Assembly: GCA_947259495.1 (NCBI GenBank)
Contig: CAMYLV010000017.1
Coordinates: forward strand, 1-57,587
Direction: 5' to 3'
Length of the DNA stretch: 57,587 nt
Source: an uncultured Desulfobacterales bacterium
GTDB taxonomy: Bacteria > Desulfobacterota > Desulfobacteria > Desulfobacterales > JAHEIW01
Under the pieces are notes generated by a model. It made no database searches, had not been told where the DNA came from, and saw nothing but the letters and a program-made list of their open reading frames with translations. Below are positions 24,516 to 33,363 of the stretch, one piece after another. Each line of letters opens with the position of its first letter. Position 1 is the first letter of the stretch. The translations under genes were made by a program, and so were the position numbers.

Positions 24516-25526
24516 TTACTTGCGCTCGATGACCTCTTCCACCGCGGCGGCGATGTGTTTGGCAGAAAGACCGTATTTTTCGAGCAAATCCAGATAGGGG
24601 CCGGACTCGGCAAAGGTATCCCGCACCCCGATGCGTTTCATCGGAATGGGATTGTTTTCGACGAGGACCTCGGCAACCGCACTGCCCAACCCCCCGTAGA
24701 ACACATTGTTTTCAGCGGTAACGATGGCACCGGTCTCGGCGGCGGCGGCCAGTACCACGTCCGCATCCAGGGGCTTGAGGGTGTGACAATCTATTACCCG
24801 GACGTTGAGTCCTTTAGCGGCTAAATGTTCGGCTGCGATCAACGCCTGGACGACCAGATCCCGGTTGGCAATGATGGATGCATCGCTTCCATCGCGCACC
24901 GTGACGGCCCTGCCGATTTTAAAAGGATAATTGAGATCAAAGATAGCCGGCACCGGATCTCGCGTAAAACTCAGATAAACCGGGCCGTCATATTCGGCGG
25001 CCGCCCAGACGGCCAGTTTGGTGGTCGCCGGGTCGGCCGGCGCGATGATGGTGGAATTGGCTATTGCGCGTATGATGGACAGATCTTCCTGCCCCTGGTG
25101 GGTGACCCCGTCGGGTCCCGGAGTGATGCCGCCGTGGCTGGCAGCGATCTTGACATTCAGTTTCGGGTAGTGGATGCTGTTGCGCACCATGTCCAGCGCC
25201 CGCATACTGGCAAAAACGGCATAGGTCGTGGCATAGGGAATCAGACCGGTGGTCGCCATGCCGGCGGCTGCGGCCATCATGTTCTGCTCAGCGATGCCGA
25301 AGTTAAACGAACGATCCGGGAACTTATCGGCGAATTCGTTGGTTTTGATCGACTTGGACACATCCGCATCGAGCACCACGACTTTGGGGTTTTTCTCACC
25401 CAGCTCCAGCATGGCCTCGGCGTAGGAATAGCGCGTCGGCTGCTGCTCAGCTTTGGCAAACAATTCATCTGATGCCAGCAGTGAATTTATTTCGGGACGA
25501 AGATAATGGTAATGATTAATGGTCAC
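24516..25526 (-). CDS. Transketolase, C-terminal subunit
   Basis: The 336 residues correspond to the pyrimidine-binding and C-terminal domains of transketolase: LDADVSKS, NFGIAEQNMMAAAAG with the catalytic Glu, GGITPGPDGVTHQ and the C-terminal DFA segment. It pairs with the separate N-terminal subunit encoded 5 bases upstream. Split transketolases of this type occur in dedicated sugar pathways (for example apulose 4-phosphate and sulfo-sugar transketolases) rather than in the central pentose phosphate pathway. A gap of 125 bases separates it from the dehydrogenase gene. Confidence 0.9.
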   Translation of the reverse strand: MTINHYHYLRPEINSLLASDELFAKAEQQPTRYSYAEAMLELGEKNPKVVVLDADVSKSIKTNEFADKFPDRSFNFGIAEQNMMAAAAGMATTGLIPYATTYAVFASMRALDMVRNSIHYPKLNVKIAASHGGITPGPDGVTHQGQEDLSIIRAIANSTIIAPADPATTKLAVWAAAEYDGPVYLSFTRDPVPAIFDLNYPFKIGRAVTVRDGSDASIIANRDLVVQALIAAEHLAAKGLNVRVIDCHTLKPLDADVVLAAAAETGAIVTAENNVFYGGLGSAVAEVLVENNPIPMKRIGVRDTFAESGPYLDLLEKYGLSAKHIAAAVEEVIERK

Positions 25527-25531
25527 GTTTT

Positions 25532-26359
25532 TTACCTCCTGAGCTCTTCTAAGGCCTGATCGGCCTCATCCTGGCAGGGCGCCTTGCCGTGCCATTCACA
25601 TACATTTTCCATATAGGAGACCCCTTTGCCTTTAACCGTGTTGGCAACAATTATGGTGGGCGCGCCCTGGTGTGACCTGGCTTCCTCCAGCGCCTGCACC
25701 ACCTGCACCATATCGTGACCGTCGATGTCGATAACGTTCCAGCCAAAGGCCTGCCATTTATCAATCACCGGATGAATGGGCATGATATCATCCACGCTGT
25801 CGTCGTTTTGCAGGTGATTGTAATCCAAAATGGCGGTCAGATTGTCCAGCTTAAATCGGGGAGCCGCCATGGAGGCTTCCCAGATGGATCCTTCCTGGGA
25901 CTCGCCGTCACCGATGACCACAAAGACATGGTAATCTTTTTGCTGCAGCTTGGCGCTCAGCGCCATACCCAGCCCGGCCGACAGCCCGTGGCCTAAAGAG
26001 CCGGTGGTCATATCGATACCGGGGGTTTTGCGCATGTCCGGATGGCCCTGCAGAATGCTGCCCATCTGGCGCAGGGTTTTCAGATGCGATTTGTCAAAAT
26101 AGCCGCGCTCGGCCAGGGCGGCATACCAGACCGGACAGGCATGGCCTTTGGAAAGAATAAAGCGATCGCGGTCCGGCCAGTCCGGATTTTCGGGGTCGAT
26201 GCGCATTATCCGAAAGTAAAGTGCTGTGACCACATCTGTTGCCGAAAGCGAGCCGCCCGGATGGCCGGCCGCCGCGGTGCAGATCATGTCGATGATGTCG
26301 CAGCGGATGATCACCGCCATTTTCTCAAGTTCTTCTACGCTCATGGGTTTTGACGACAT
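25532..26359 (-). CDS. Transketolase, N-terminal subunit
   Basis: The 275 residues hold the thiamine-diphosphate-binding domain: AGHPGGSLSATDVV, SKGHACPVWYAALAERG, GSLGHGLSAGLGMAL and the GDG motif VIGDGESQEGSIWEA ending in the Asn of DYNHLQND. Together with the C-terminal subunit it forms one active transketolase that transfers two-carbon ketol units. It is followed directly by the C-terminal subunit gene and preceded by the isomerase gene. Confidence 0.9.
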   Translation of the reverse strand: MSSKPMSVEELEKMAVIIRCDIIDMICTAAAGHPGGSLSATDVVTALYFRIMRIDPENPDWPDRDRFILSKGHACPVWYAALAERGYFDKSHLKTLRQMGSILQGHPDMRKTPGIDMTTGSLGHGLSAGLGMALSAKLQQKDYHVFVVIGDGESQEGSIWEASMAAPRFKLDNLTAILDYNHLQNDDSVDDIMPIHPVIDKWQAFGWNVIDIDGHDMVQVVQALEEARSHQGAPTIIVANTVKGKGVSYMENVCEWHGKAPCQDEADQALEELRR

Positions 26360-26381
26360 TTTGATCTAAACTCCTTTGCTT

Positions 26382-27347
26382 TTATTTTAACGAAAAGATG
26401 TTGGCCTCAATAAATTTCCATGTTTGCAGATAATCGCCCCCGGTAATCAACCCCTCAAATTCGTCCAGGTCGATCTTTCCGAGCAGATTCCAGATTTTGT
26501 TGGACATGCGGCTGTTGGCTTCGAAGGTGCCTTTGATATCCCAGCGGGTGGGTGATGTGTCTGAAGTCAGGTAGTCGTTGTAGTCATATTTTTTTAGATA
26601 ATAAAGAAACTCGACATACTCTAAAAAATGCTTGGTCCCGCAAAAATAATCCCAATCCCAGCGGCCGTCATTGTCATTGACGTGAATGTAGTATCGGTAG
26701 GGGCTTTGCGCCAGAAGTGATACCGCTTCGGCCGGGTTTTCGTTACCGTACATGGAATGTCCGAAATCCAGCGTGACGCCCATGTCTTTGCACTGAATAT
26801 CATTGAGCAGACACAGCGTCTTGGCAGCATTGTCAACAAAACAGCGGCCGCGGGTTTCACTGGGTTTATATTCGATGCAAAGCGGAATTTCCGTTCTGTA
26901 ATTGCCGGCTTCGCCAAAGGTTTCGATTAAATATTTCCACGTGGTGGCATAATCATACTGGAACGAAAATTCATATCCATCTCCTAAAGGGCAGCAGGTC
27001 ACCTTGTCAGCGCCGACGTCAGCGGCAAAATCTTTGGCTTCTTTGATAAAGCGCACGGCTTTGTCCCGCACGCCTTTGTCATGGGAGGTCAAACCACCGT
27101 TGCGAAACTCGGGCTCGGCCTTGACATTCACATTTACGGCGGCGACATTGAGGCGGTGTTTGTTTAAAATTTCTTTGGTTGTTTTCGGGTCGCTGACCTC
27201 GTAGGGATAAACGATCTCCACGCCGTCATAGCCCTCGATCTGGGTCATCAGCTTAAACTTTTGATCCAGATCCAGCGGTTTGTTATATTCATGAAAGCGG
27301 TCTTTGGTCTGCGACAAAAACCCGGTGATGATACCCATCTTTAGCAT
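26382..27347 (-). CDS. Xylose-isomerase-like TIM-barrel sugar isomerase/epimerase
   Basis: The 321-residue protein has the AP-endonuclease-2/xylose-isomerase-like barrel: MGIITGFLS at strand 1, YDGVEIVYPYE, a metal-ligand Glu in LCIEYKPSE, Asp/His in TLDFGHSMYG, YYIHVNDND and SDTSPTRWD. Members isomerise or epimerise aldoses, ketoses and their acids, including D-apiose isomerase. AAGGAGGATC precedes the ATG at 27347. Between the transporter genes and the transketolase genes it likely catalyses the first intracellular step. Confidence 0.85.
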   Translation of the reverse strand: MLKMGIITGFLSQTKDRFHEYNKPLDLDQKFKLMTQIEGYDGVEIVYPYEVSDPKTTKEILNKHRLNVAAVNVNVKAEPEFRNGGLTSHDKGVRDKAVRFIKEAKDFAADVGADKVTCCPLGDGYEFSFQYDYATTWKYLIETFGEAGNYRTEIPLCIEYKPSETRGRCFVDNAAKTLCLLNDIQCKDMGVTLDFGHSMYGNENPAEAVSLLAQSPYRYYIHVNDNDGRWDWDYFCGTKHFLEYVEFLYYLKKYDYNDYLTSDTSPTRWDIKGTFEANSRMSNKIWNLLGKIDLDEFEGLITGGDYLQTWKFIEANIFSLK

Positions 27348-27427
27348 CAGATCCTCCTTAGCAGGACACCTGTCCGGCATTCAAAAATTGTAAAATATGA
27401 TATTGGAGCGCCGCAACGATCATCGAA

Positions 27428-28993
27428 TCATCCCTCCTCGGGACCATCGATATCAACATCGACCTCGCAAGATTTGCGGCGAAATACTTTATCCATCAGT
27501 TTATTTTTAAAATTGCGGTAAGTCGGAAACTGGCTGACCACGGTCCAGACAATGACCAGAAAAAGGATCAACGATACCGGTCGGGTAAAAATCGGCAAAA
27601 AACTACCCTGAGAGACCATCAGAGCCCGTCTGAGGTTCTCGTCGGCCATGGGCCCCAGGATCACGCCGATGACCAGCGGGGCAATTGGATAGCCCATTTC
27701 GATCAGAAAATAGCTGATTATTCCCACCGGCAGCATCAAATACAGATTCCAGATATTGATTCCCAGCGAGTAGGAACCGATGATGCACAAAATTCCGATT
27801 ATAGGCATAAAAAGCTGGACCGGTATCCGCAGTACCTTAACGACCTGTTTGGCCAACAGCATACCCACCACCCACATGCTTAACGAAGCCAGCAGCAGGA
27901 TGGCCGCCACCTCCATAATAAAAGTGGGGTGCTCGAAGGTAATCATGGGCCCGGGTGTAACCCCATGCAGCATTAACGCCCCCAACAGCATGGCTGCCGG
28001 AGGGCTTCCAGGAATGCCCAGATTGAGCAGGGGAATCATGGCACCGCCCACGCAGGCATTGTTGGCCACTTCGGTGGACAATACGGCCGTAATTTCCCCT
28101 TTGCCGAAGCGCTCGGGGTGCTTGGATGTGTTTTTGGCTGTGCCGTAGGATACCCAGGCAGCAATGTCTTCACCAATGCCTGGGACCGATCCAATCCCCA
28201 CACCGATGAGGGCGGATCGGATAATTCTGGGTATATTTCTGATAATGGTCCCGAATTCGGGCAGGATACGCTGAAATTTCTGGGTCTCACCGATCTGGAA
28301 GCGGTCTTTCAGGACCTGAATGATCTGGGGGATACCGAAGGCGCCGATCAACACGGGTACGACCTCGACGCCGGAGTCCAGTTCGGGAATGCCGAAGGTA
28401 TAACGGGGGAAAAACTGCAGCTGATCCCGGCCGACACAGGCCAAAAAAAGCCCCAGAAAACCCGCTATCCAGCCTTTGATGACCAGGTCCGGGCTGGTCA
28501 GGGTCCCGCTGATCAAAATGCCGAAAAATGCCAGCAGAAAAAACTCAAAGGAAGTAAACTGCAGCGCAAAAAAAGATATTAACGGCGAAATGCTGACCAG
28601 AAACAGCATGCTGATGATCGTACCGATGGCAGATGCGGTGGTGGTCAGGCCGATGGCACGACCGCCCTCGCCTTTGCATGCCAGCGGGTAGCCGTCCAGG
28701 GCGGTGGCGGCGGAAGCGGCGGTGCCGGGAATGTTGATCAAAATCGATGCATACGAGCCGCCGTAGGTCCCGCCGACATAAATGGAGAGCAGGCAGAGCA
28801 TGGCGGTGGGCGTATCCATGCCGTAGGTCAGGGCCGTTAAAAGCGCCACACCCAGGGTGGACGTCAGGCCCGGCATGGCGCCAAATATGATACCCATCAG
28901 AACAGAGCTAAAGAGAATCAATATATTGAACGGGTCCGCTGCTAGATGAAACACCATCTGAAAATAGGTCCCGATTCTGTCCAAAATCATCAT
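27428..28993 (-). CDS. tctA: Tripartite tricarboxylate transporter, large membrane subunit TctA
   Basis: The 521-residue protein has about twelve membrane segments and the TctA signatures GAMPGLTSTLGVALL and GGTYGGSYASILINIPGT near the N-terminus, repeated in GIGSVPGIGEDIAAWVSYG. TctA and TctB form the membrane channel that takes up a carboxylate delivered by the periplasmic TctC protein, driven by an ion gradient. It lies downstream of tctB in the operon and ends with an acidic tail. Confidence 0.95.
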   Translation of the reverse strand: MMILDRIGTYFQMVFHLAADPFNILILFSSVLMGIIFGAMPGLTSTLGVALLTALTYGMDTPTAMLCLLSIYVGGTYGGSYASILINIPGTAASAATALDGYPLACKGEGGRAIGLTTTASAIGTIISMLFLVSISPLISFFALQFTSFEFFLLAFFGILISGTLTSPDLVIKGWIAGFLGLFLACVGRDQLQFFPRYTFGIPELDSGVEVVPVLIGAFGIPQIIQVLKDRFQIGETQKFQRILPEFGTIIRNIPRIIRSALIGVGIGSVPGIGEDIAAWVSYGTAKNTSKHPERFGKGEITAVLSTEVANNACVGGAMIPLLNLGIPGSPPAAMLLGALMLHGVTPGPMITFEHPTFIMEVAAILLLASLSMWVVGMLLAKQVVKVLRIPVQLFMPIIGILCIIGSYSLGINIWNLYLMLPVGIISYFLIEMGYPIAPLVIGVILGPMADENLRRALMVSQGSFLPIFTRPVSLILFLVIVWTVVSQFPTYRNFKNKLMDKVFRRKSCEVDVDIDGPEEG

Positions 28994-29021
28994 GGAGAAA
29001 CGCTTCCCTCAAAGCCGAAAA

Positions 29022-29786
29022 TTAAAATTCGAAGTACCAGATCGCATCCAGCAGCGCGACGACCATGCCCTCGGCCGGCATGGGTACCAGCAGAAAATAT
29101 TTAAAAAACAAGCCCACGACCAAAGGCGCCGCAACGGCGACAATCAGGCCGGTTCGAAATTTCTTGCGTAATAGCGGGTTGCAGCGGATCAGTTTCCAGG
29201 CATACAGACAGTACGCGAGGATAAAACCCAGGGCCAGAATGTCTTTTGCAAACGGCAGGACCGGGTCGAGCAACCCGTCTAATCTGCCTGCAAAGTAAAT
29301 GATAAAAAAAACGGTTCCCGCCAGATAGAAAAAAAAGAGCTTTTTTAGCAGCTCGGCCTCATCGAAGTAGAACATCGTAATAAAAACGCTTAAAAACAAA
29401 ACCGCGCTCAGAAAAAAATCAATTCGCGGGATATACAGGTAAACCAGTGACAGAAAAAGGACGGCAATCGCATAAAACCGCAAAACGGACACGGTGTTTA
29501 AAAACTGCAGCAGGTCTCTGCTGAACAACCATTGCAGGGTGTCACCGAAGGCTTTAAAGCCGATGGCCTTCAGCGCGGTTCTGACGAGTAATAAACCCAG
29601 CAGCATGATCATGGCGCCAACAAATAGCGGGAAAAGGGCCGGGGAAACGAACCAGACATTTTGCACCCCGCCCCAGCTGTCTTTCATCGGCATTTTAGAC
29701 GCCTGCCAGGCAACCCAGGCGCCGAATAAAAAAATGACGATGCCCGAATACACATCCGCCTTTCTAAGCTTTTCTTTTTCCAGCAT
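29022..29786 (-). CDS. tctB: Tripartite tricarboxylate transporter, small membrane subunit TctB
   Basis: A 254-residue membrane protein with hydrophobic segments near residues 13-28, 50-68, 105-140, 150-170 and 215-235. It is longer than the usual TctB (about 150), with extra central and C-terminal helices. Sequence is poorly conserved in this family, so assignment rests on topology and on its place between tctC and tctA, with 28 bases to tctA. Confidence 0.8.
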   Translation of the reverse strand: MLEKEKLRKADVYSGIVIFLFGAWVAWQASKMPMKDSWGGVQNVWFVSPALFPLFVGAMIMLLGLLLVRTALKAIGFKAFGDTLQWLFSRDLLQFLNTVSVLRFYAIAVLFLSLVYLYIPRIDFFLSAVLFLSVFITMFYFDEAELLKKLFFFYLAGTVFFIIYFAGRLDGLLDPVLPFAKDILALGFILAYCLYAWKLIRCNPLLRKKFRTGLIVAVAAPLVVGLFFKYFLLVPMPAEGMVVALLDAIWYFEF

Positions 29787-29865
29787 GATGGAAGGCCTTT
29801 AATTATTCGCTGACGATGGAATGGATTTATCGATATAATGCGCCTGTCCGGCCTAAATGCAAATC

Positions 29866-29903
29866 TGTGAGAGACAGGCATCTTTGGACACCTGTCTCTC
29901 ACA
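29866..29903 (-). promoter_or_regulatory. Intercistronic stem-loop between tctC and tctB
   Basis: TGTGAGAGACAGG (29866-29878) pairs perfectly with CCTGTCTCTCACA (29891-29903) over a 12-base loop. There is no T-run on the minus strand. It lies 10 bases after the tctC stop. A stable 3' hairpin here would protect tctC mRNA or attenuate transcription, so that the binding protein is made in excess over the membrane subunits. Confidence 0.65.
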
Positions 29904-29913
29904 TCCTGAATGT

Positions 29914-30915
29914 TTATGGTTTGGGAATGCCGAGGCTTGCCGGGTCTACTTTAGCGGCTTTCAGCTCCCACAGCGTCCAGGCAAAATTGGACTGCAGCGC
30001 GTCAAAAACCTTTTTTGACTCCGCGCCGGTTTTGCCCGACAGCAGGTAGTAGTTGTCTTTGGCCCAGCTTTTGACCTTGTCGGTGGCCATTGCTTTCTTA
30101 AACGCATCCACCAGAACGGCTTTACGCTCTTTCGGGACGTCGGCCGGAACCGCAAATCCGATGGCCTGGGAAATCGGCAGGTACTTGGACAATCCGGGAT
30201 ATGAATCAAAAGATGAGGGGATTGCTCCCAATCCTTCGACTTCAAATGACTGCGGAATCAACATGGCCAGGGCTCTTAATTTGCCGCCGCGCAGCAGTTG
30301 CTGTTGCTCGGCCAAAGAAGTGACCACCACCGATACTTCACCGGCCATGGCCGCGTTCTGGCTGGGTGCGGAGCCCTTGTAGGGAATGAAGTTGAAATCG
30401 GCGCCGGAGCCGTTTTCCACTGCCAGCAGATTCAAATGATGGATGGAGCCGGCACCACTGGCCGCGGCTTTAATGCTGCCGGGGCTTTTTTTGGCTGCTT
30501 CGACCAGGTCTTTAAGGGTTTTGTATGGCGTATCCGGAGTGACCGAAATGACATCCGGTGAGCCGCCGACGATAAAGACATCCCAGACATTAAAATTTTT
30601 ATCCCAGCCGCCCTGCACACCGGCGGTGACATTGGATTCGGACAGGCCGGTTAAGGTGTAGCCGTCATGGGGTCTCGAAAATCCATACATCATGCCGACA
30701 GAACCGGCGACACCACCGGTTTTGTTGATCACATTGATGTTGACCCCCAAAAATTTCTGCATTTCAGCGGCGATAATCCGGTTGCAGGTATCAGTTCCTC
30801 CACCCGCGCCCCAGACGACCACCGAGGTGATATTGCGTTTGGGGAAATCAGCGGCATAAACACCGGTTACCATCGCTAAAAGCAAAACCAGTCCAATAAG
30901 CAGAATTTTTCTCAT
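29914..30915 (-). CDS. tctC: Tripartite tricarboxylate transporter, periplasmic binding protein TctC
   Basis: A 333-residue Bug/TctC solute-binding protein. Residues 1-22 (RKILLIGLVLLLAMVTGVYA) are a signal peptide with AxA-type cleavage before DFPKR. The mature part has VVVWGAGGGTDTCNRIIA, VNINVINKTGG and SPGSIKAAASGAGS, the two ligand loops of the family. Typical ligands are di- and tricarboxylates and sugar acids. It is the first transport gene and has a good AGGAGGGTTAGG region upstream. Confidence 0.93.
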   Translation of the reverse strand: MRKILLIGLVLLLAMVTGVYAADFPKRNITSVVVWGAGGGTDTCNRIIAAEMQKFLGVNINVINKTGGVAGSVGMMYGFSRPHDGYTLTGLSESNVTAGVQGGWDKNFNVWDVFIVGGSPDVISVTPDTPYKTLKDLVEAAKKSPGSIKAAASGAGSIHHLNLLAVENGSGADFNFIPYKGSAPSQNAAMAGEVSVVVTSLAEQQQLLRGGKLRALAMLIPQSFEVEGLGAIPSSFDSYPGLSKYLPISQAIGFAVPADVPKERKAVLVDAFKKAMATDKVKSWAKDNYYLLSGKTGAESKKVFDALQSNFAWTLWELKAAKVDPASLGIPKP

Positions 30916-31227
30916 TACCTAACCCTCCTTCTTTTTGTTTGTGCTGGTTAGTCATTTTATGGGCGCTCAAGGCCCATCCAGTATGGTCAGTCTTTTATTC
31001 AACCGAAAAACGATCATCATCAGAAGCAGTTTTCGCCATTGCTGTTGTGGATTCGAATTCATTTTCAGACTGAACCAAACCCCTCCTAAATCTGTTCTTT
31101 TATCACCCTCCTTTCTTCCGGATGCCGGTGGATTTTTTACCGAGTCCGGCTCTAGTTGGTTTTGTGTATTGAAAACTCAAATTAAGATCGCTTTCGATTC
31201 GGTCGCAATATCGCGTCTTTTCAGCGT
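30916..31227. other. Non-coding gap inside the catabolic locus
   Basis: This 312-base stretch lies between the aldo/keto reductase stop and the tctC start, both minus strand. I see no gene in it. It is a plausible site for a separate promoter of the tct part of the operon. GTGTATTGAAAAC near 31163 loosely resembles half of the palindrome at 33068. Confidence 0.4.
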
Positions 31228-32214
31228 TCATTCGCGCCAGCCGGCCGTGTTGAAATGATCCGACACAAATACCCCCGGCTTTACCAGCTGATCGCAAAAC
31301 GCCAGATCGCCGTCATCCAGCTTGAGGTCAGCTGCTGAAAGCAAATCTTTTAGATGCGCCAGCGTTCGCGGGCCGATAATCGATGCCGTTACCCCCGGCC
31401 GATGGAGCACCCAGGCCACCGCCAGTTGGGGAAGGCTGCATCCCTTTTGCTCCGCCCTTTTGGCCAGTTTTTGCGCCACTTCAATGCCCGGCTGGGTGAT
31501 CCGTTCGGCATAAATCGCTTTAAAGGCACCCCGGCTCCCGTGCGGAATGTCGTTGGCATTCTGGTACCGGCCGGCCAGAACCCCCTGGGCCAGCGGCGAC
31601 CAGGAAATGATGCCCATATCATAAGCCTTGCACATCGGCACGATCTCATGCTCAACCCGGCGATCGAGCAAATTATAGGGCGGTTGTTCGCAAATAAATT
31701 TGGGATAACGGTGTTTATCGGCGATCCACCATGCTTCGACCACCCGCCAGGGTGGATGGGTTGAGCACCCGATGTAGCGTACCTTTCCCTGCTGCACCAG
31801 CAAATCCATGGCCGCCAGCGATTCTTCCTGGGGTACTCTGAAGTCGGTGCGGTGTAAAAAATAAATATCAATCCAGTCAGTTTTGAGGCGTTTCAAGCTG
31901 TTTTCACAGGCGGCTAAAATATGATGCTTAGAATTTCCCGAATCGTTAGGTCCTTCGCCGGTGGGTAGAAATACCTTCGAGGTGACAAACACGGCTTTTC
32001 TTTTGCCGTTTTCAGCAAGGGCTTCGCCGATGATGCGTTCACTATCGCCATCTGCATAAACATCGGCACCGTCAACGATATTGATGCCGGCATCCAGGGC
32101 CGCATTGATTATTTTAAAAGATGCGGCCTTATCGGTTGGATTACCGAAATTCATGGTGCCCAGGGCCAGTTTGGAGATATTTAGACCGGATCGTCCCAAC
32201 CGACGGTATTCCAT
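31228..32214 (-). CDS. Aldo/keto reductase (second copy type)
   Basis: A 328-residue AKR with the tetrad segments NIVDGADVYADGDSE (Asp, Tyr), VFVTSKV (Lys) and IDIYFLHRTD (His), and the cofactor loop SIIGPRTLAHL. Its N-terminus MEYRRLGRSGLNISKLALG is typical. It begins two bases after the stop of the GntR regulator gene and shares its transcript. It may oxidise or reduce the imported sugar or its aldehyde product. Confidence 0.9.
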   Translation of the reverse strand: MEYRRLGRSGLNISKLALGTMNFGNPTDKAASFKIINAALDAGINIVDGADVYADGDSERIIGEALAENGKRKAVFVTSKVFLPTGEGPNDSGNSKHHILAACENSLKRLKTDWIDIYFLHRTDFRVPQEESLAAMDLLVQQGKVRYIGCSTHPPWRVVEAWWIADKHRYPKFICEQPPYNLLDRRVEHEIVPMCKAYDMGIISWSPLAQGVLAGRYQNANDIPHGSRGAFKAIYAERITQPGIEVAQKLAKRAEQKGCSLPQLAVAWVLHRPGVTASIIGPRTLAHLKDLLSAADLKLDDGDLAFCDQLVKPGVFVSDHFNTAGWRE

Positions 32215-32216
32215 TT

Positions 32217-32948
32217 CTATATCCTCCAGGGCGTGGGTTTCGGATCAAAATGATGGCCGGATAATTTTGCGCTGTCATTCCGTTGCTTTTCCTTTTCAAT
32301 ATCCCGTTTGAGATGCGCAATAGTTTTACTTAAATGCCGGCGCATCAGTTTCTCGGCTGCATCCGGGTCTCTGTCGCCGATGGCTTCTATGACCGCCAGA
32401 TGCTCCTGGAAAGTCTCATTGGGCGGTCTGACCAATCCTTCAGTAGACAGGTATTGATAACTGGCAGTAATAATATTGCAGGTGTGCAAAATGCTCTTTA
32501 AAAATTCCTGGGCACCGATTTCGGCAATGAAGTTGTGAAAGCGGCGGTCTTCTTTTGCATAGGCTCTAAAATCGGTAATGTTTATAGACCCTGCAAAGGA
32601 TCTGAAAAACCCCTTCAGGATGTCGATTTCTTTGTCGGTGATGTTAGTCGCCGCCCTTTTGGCTGCCAGACCCTCCAGCACTTCTCGCAATTCGAATATG
32701 CTGACCATTTCATGTTTAGAAAATAAACGCACGAAATAGCCGCGGCGGGGTTTGGATTCCACTAATTTTTCATGTTCTAAAAATTTAAGGGCACTGATCA
32801 GGGGGGTGCGGCTGATACCGAGCTCCTGGGCGAGTTTTTCCTGGGGAATTTTTTCGCCGGGCAGAATCTGGCGCTCGGTGATCATGTTTTTGAGGATTTC
32901 ATAGGCCTTTTGATCTAAATTTTCGTGCTCTGCACCCAGATTTTTCAT
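32217..32948 (-). CDS. GntR-family transcriptional regulator (FadR subfamily)
   Basis: The 243-residue protein has an N-terminal winged helix with PGEKIPQEKLAQELGISRT (helix-turn-helix) and GYFVRLF, then an all-helical FCD effector domain with a possible metal site (Asp/His in RRFHNFIAE and the HLAVIE and MRRHL segments). FadR-type regulators sense a small carboxylate and usually control the adjacent genes. It heads the minus-strand catabolic locus and is divergent from the BKACE gene, so it probably controls both through the palindrome at 33068. Confidence 0.9.
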   Translation of the reverse strand: MKNLGAEHENLDQKAYEILKNMITERQILPGEKIPQEKLAQELGISRTPLISALKFLEHEKLVESKPRRGYFVRLFSKHEMVSIFELREVLEGLAAKRAATNITDKEIDILKGFFRSFAGSINITDFRAYAKEDRRFHNFIAEIGAQEFLKSILHTCNIITASYQYLSTEGLVRPPNETFQEHLAVIEAIGDRDPDAAEKLMRRHLSKTIAHLKRDIEKEKQRNDSAKLSGHHFDPKPTPWRI

Positions 32949-33363
32949 TAGTCAATCCTTTCACAGGCCTGGGCAAATACAAGCTAATAGACTAAGAAGG
33001 TTGAAGATGGATAATCGGTCAAGGGGTTGTTGCATGCATCGTAAACTCAAGTTTTGTATTTTGCATTTTGTATTCAAAATTCAATACAAGCACCGGACTT
33101 CATTGTCAAGAAATATATTTTTTTAAATGTCATAAATAATTTTAAATATATAAAAGATGATAGCACTGAAATCGGATTTTTATTAATTGCAAATATTATC
33201 AAATGCTTTGATCGATATGAAAATTCGGTTCTGCAGACTATGATGGATTTTTTTTATTGGTAAGATAGAATGCTTCTGAATATGTATTGACAGGCAGTCG
33301 ATTTCCAATCTACAAAATTTTAAAATTTTTAAACAACAACACATCTGACCAGGAAATGATTCG
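32949..33363. other. Divergent control region of gntR and BKACE genes
   Basis: This AT-rich 415-base region separates minus-strand gntR from the plus-strand BKACE gene. It holds the palindrome described at 33068-33089; otherwise I see no gene or RNA. Confidence 0.5.
33068..33089. promoter_or_regulatory. Palindromic candidate operator for the GntR regulator
   Basis: TTGTATT (33068-33074) and AATACAA (33083-33089) are perfect inverted arms around an eight-base centre that is itself partly symmetric. A further TTTTGTATTTTG lies just upstream at about 33052. FadR-subfamily GntR proteins commonly bind TTGTATACAA-like sites, so this is a good candidate. Confidence 0.55.

Noticed and set aside
30935-31258. 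A 107-codon plus-strand frame between tctC and the aldo/keto reductase
   Set aside because: It has no ribosome site, odd composition and overlaps the reductase 3' end; more likely a regulatory gap.
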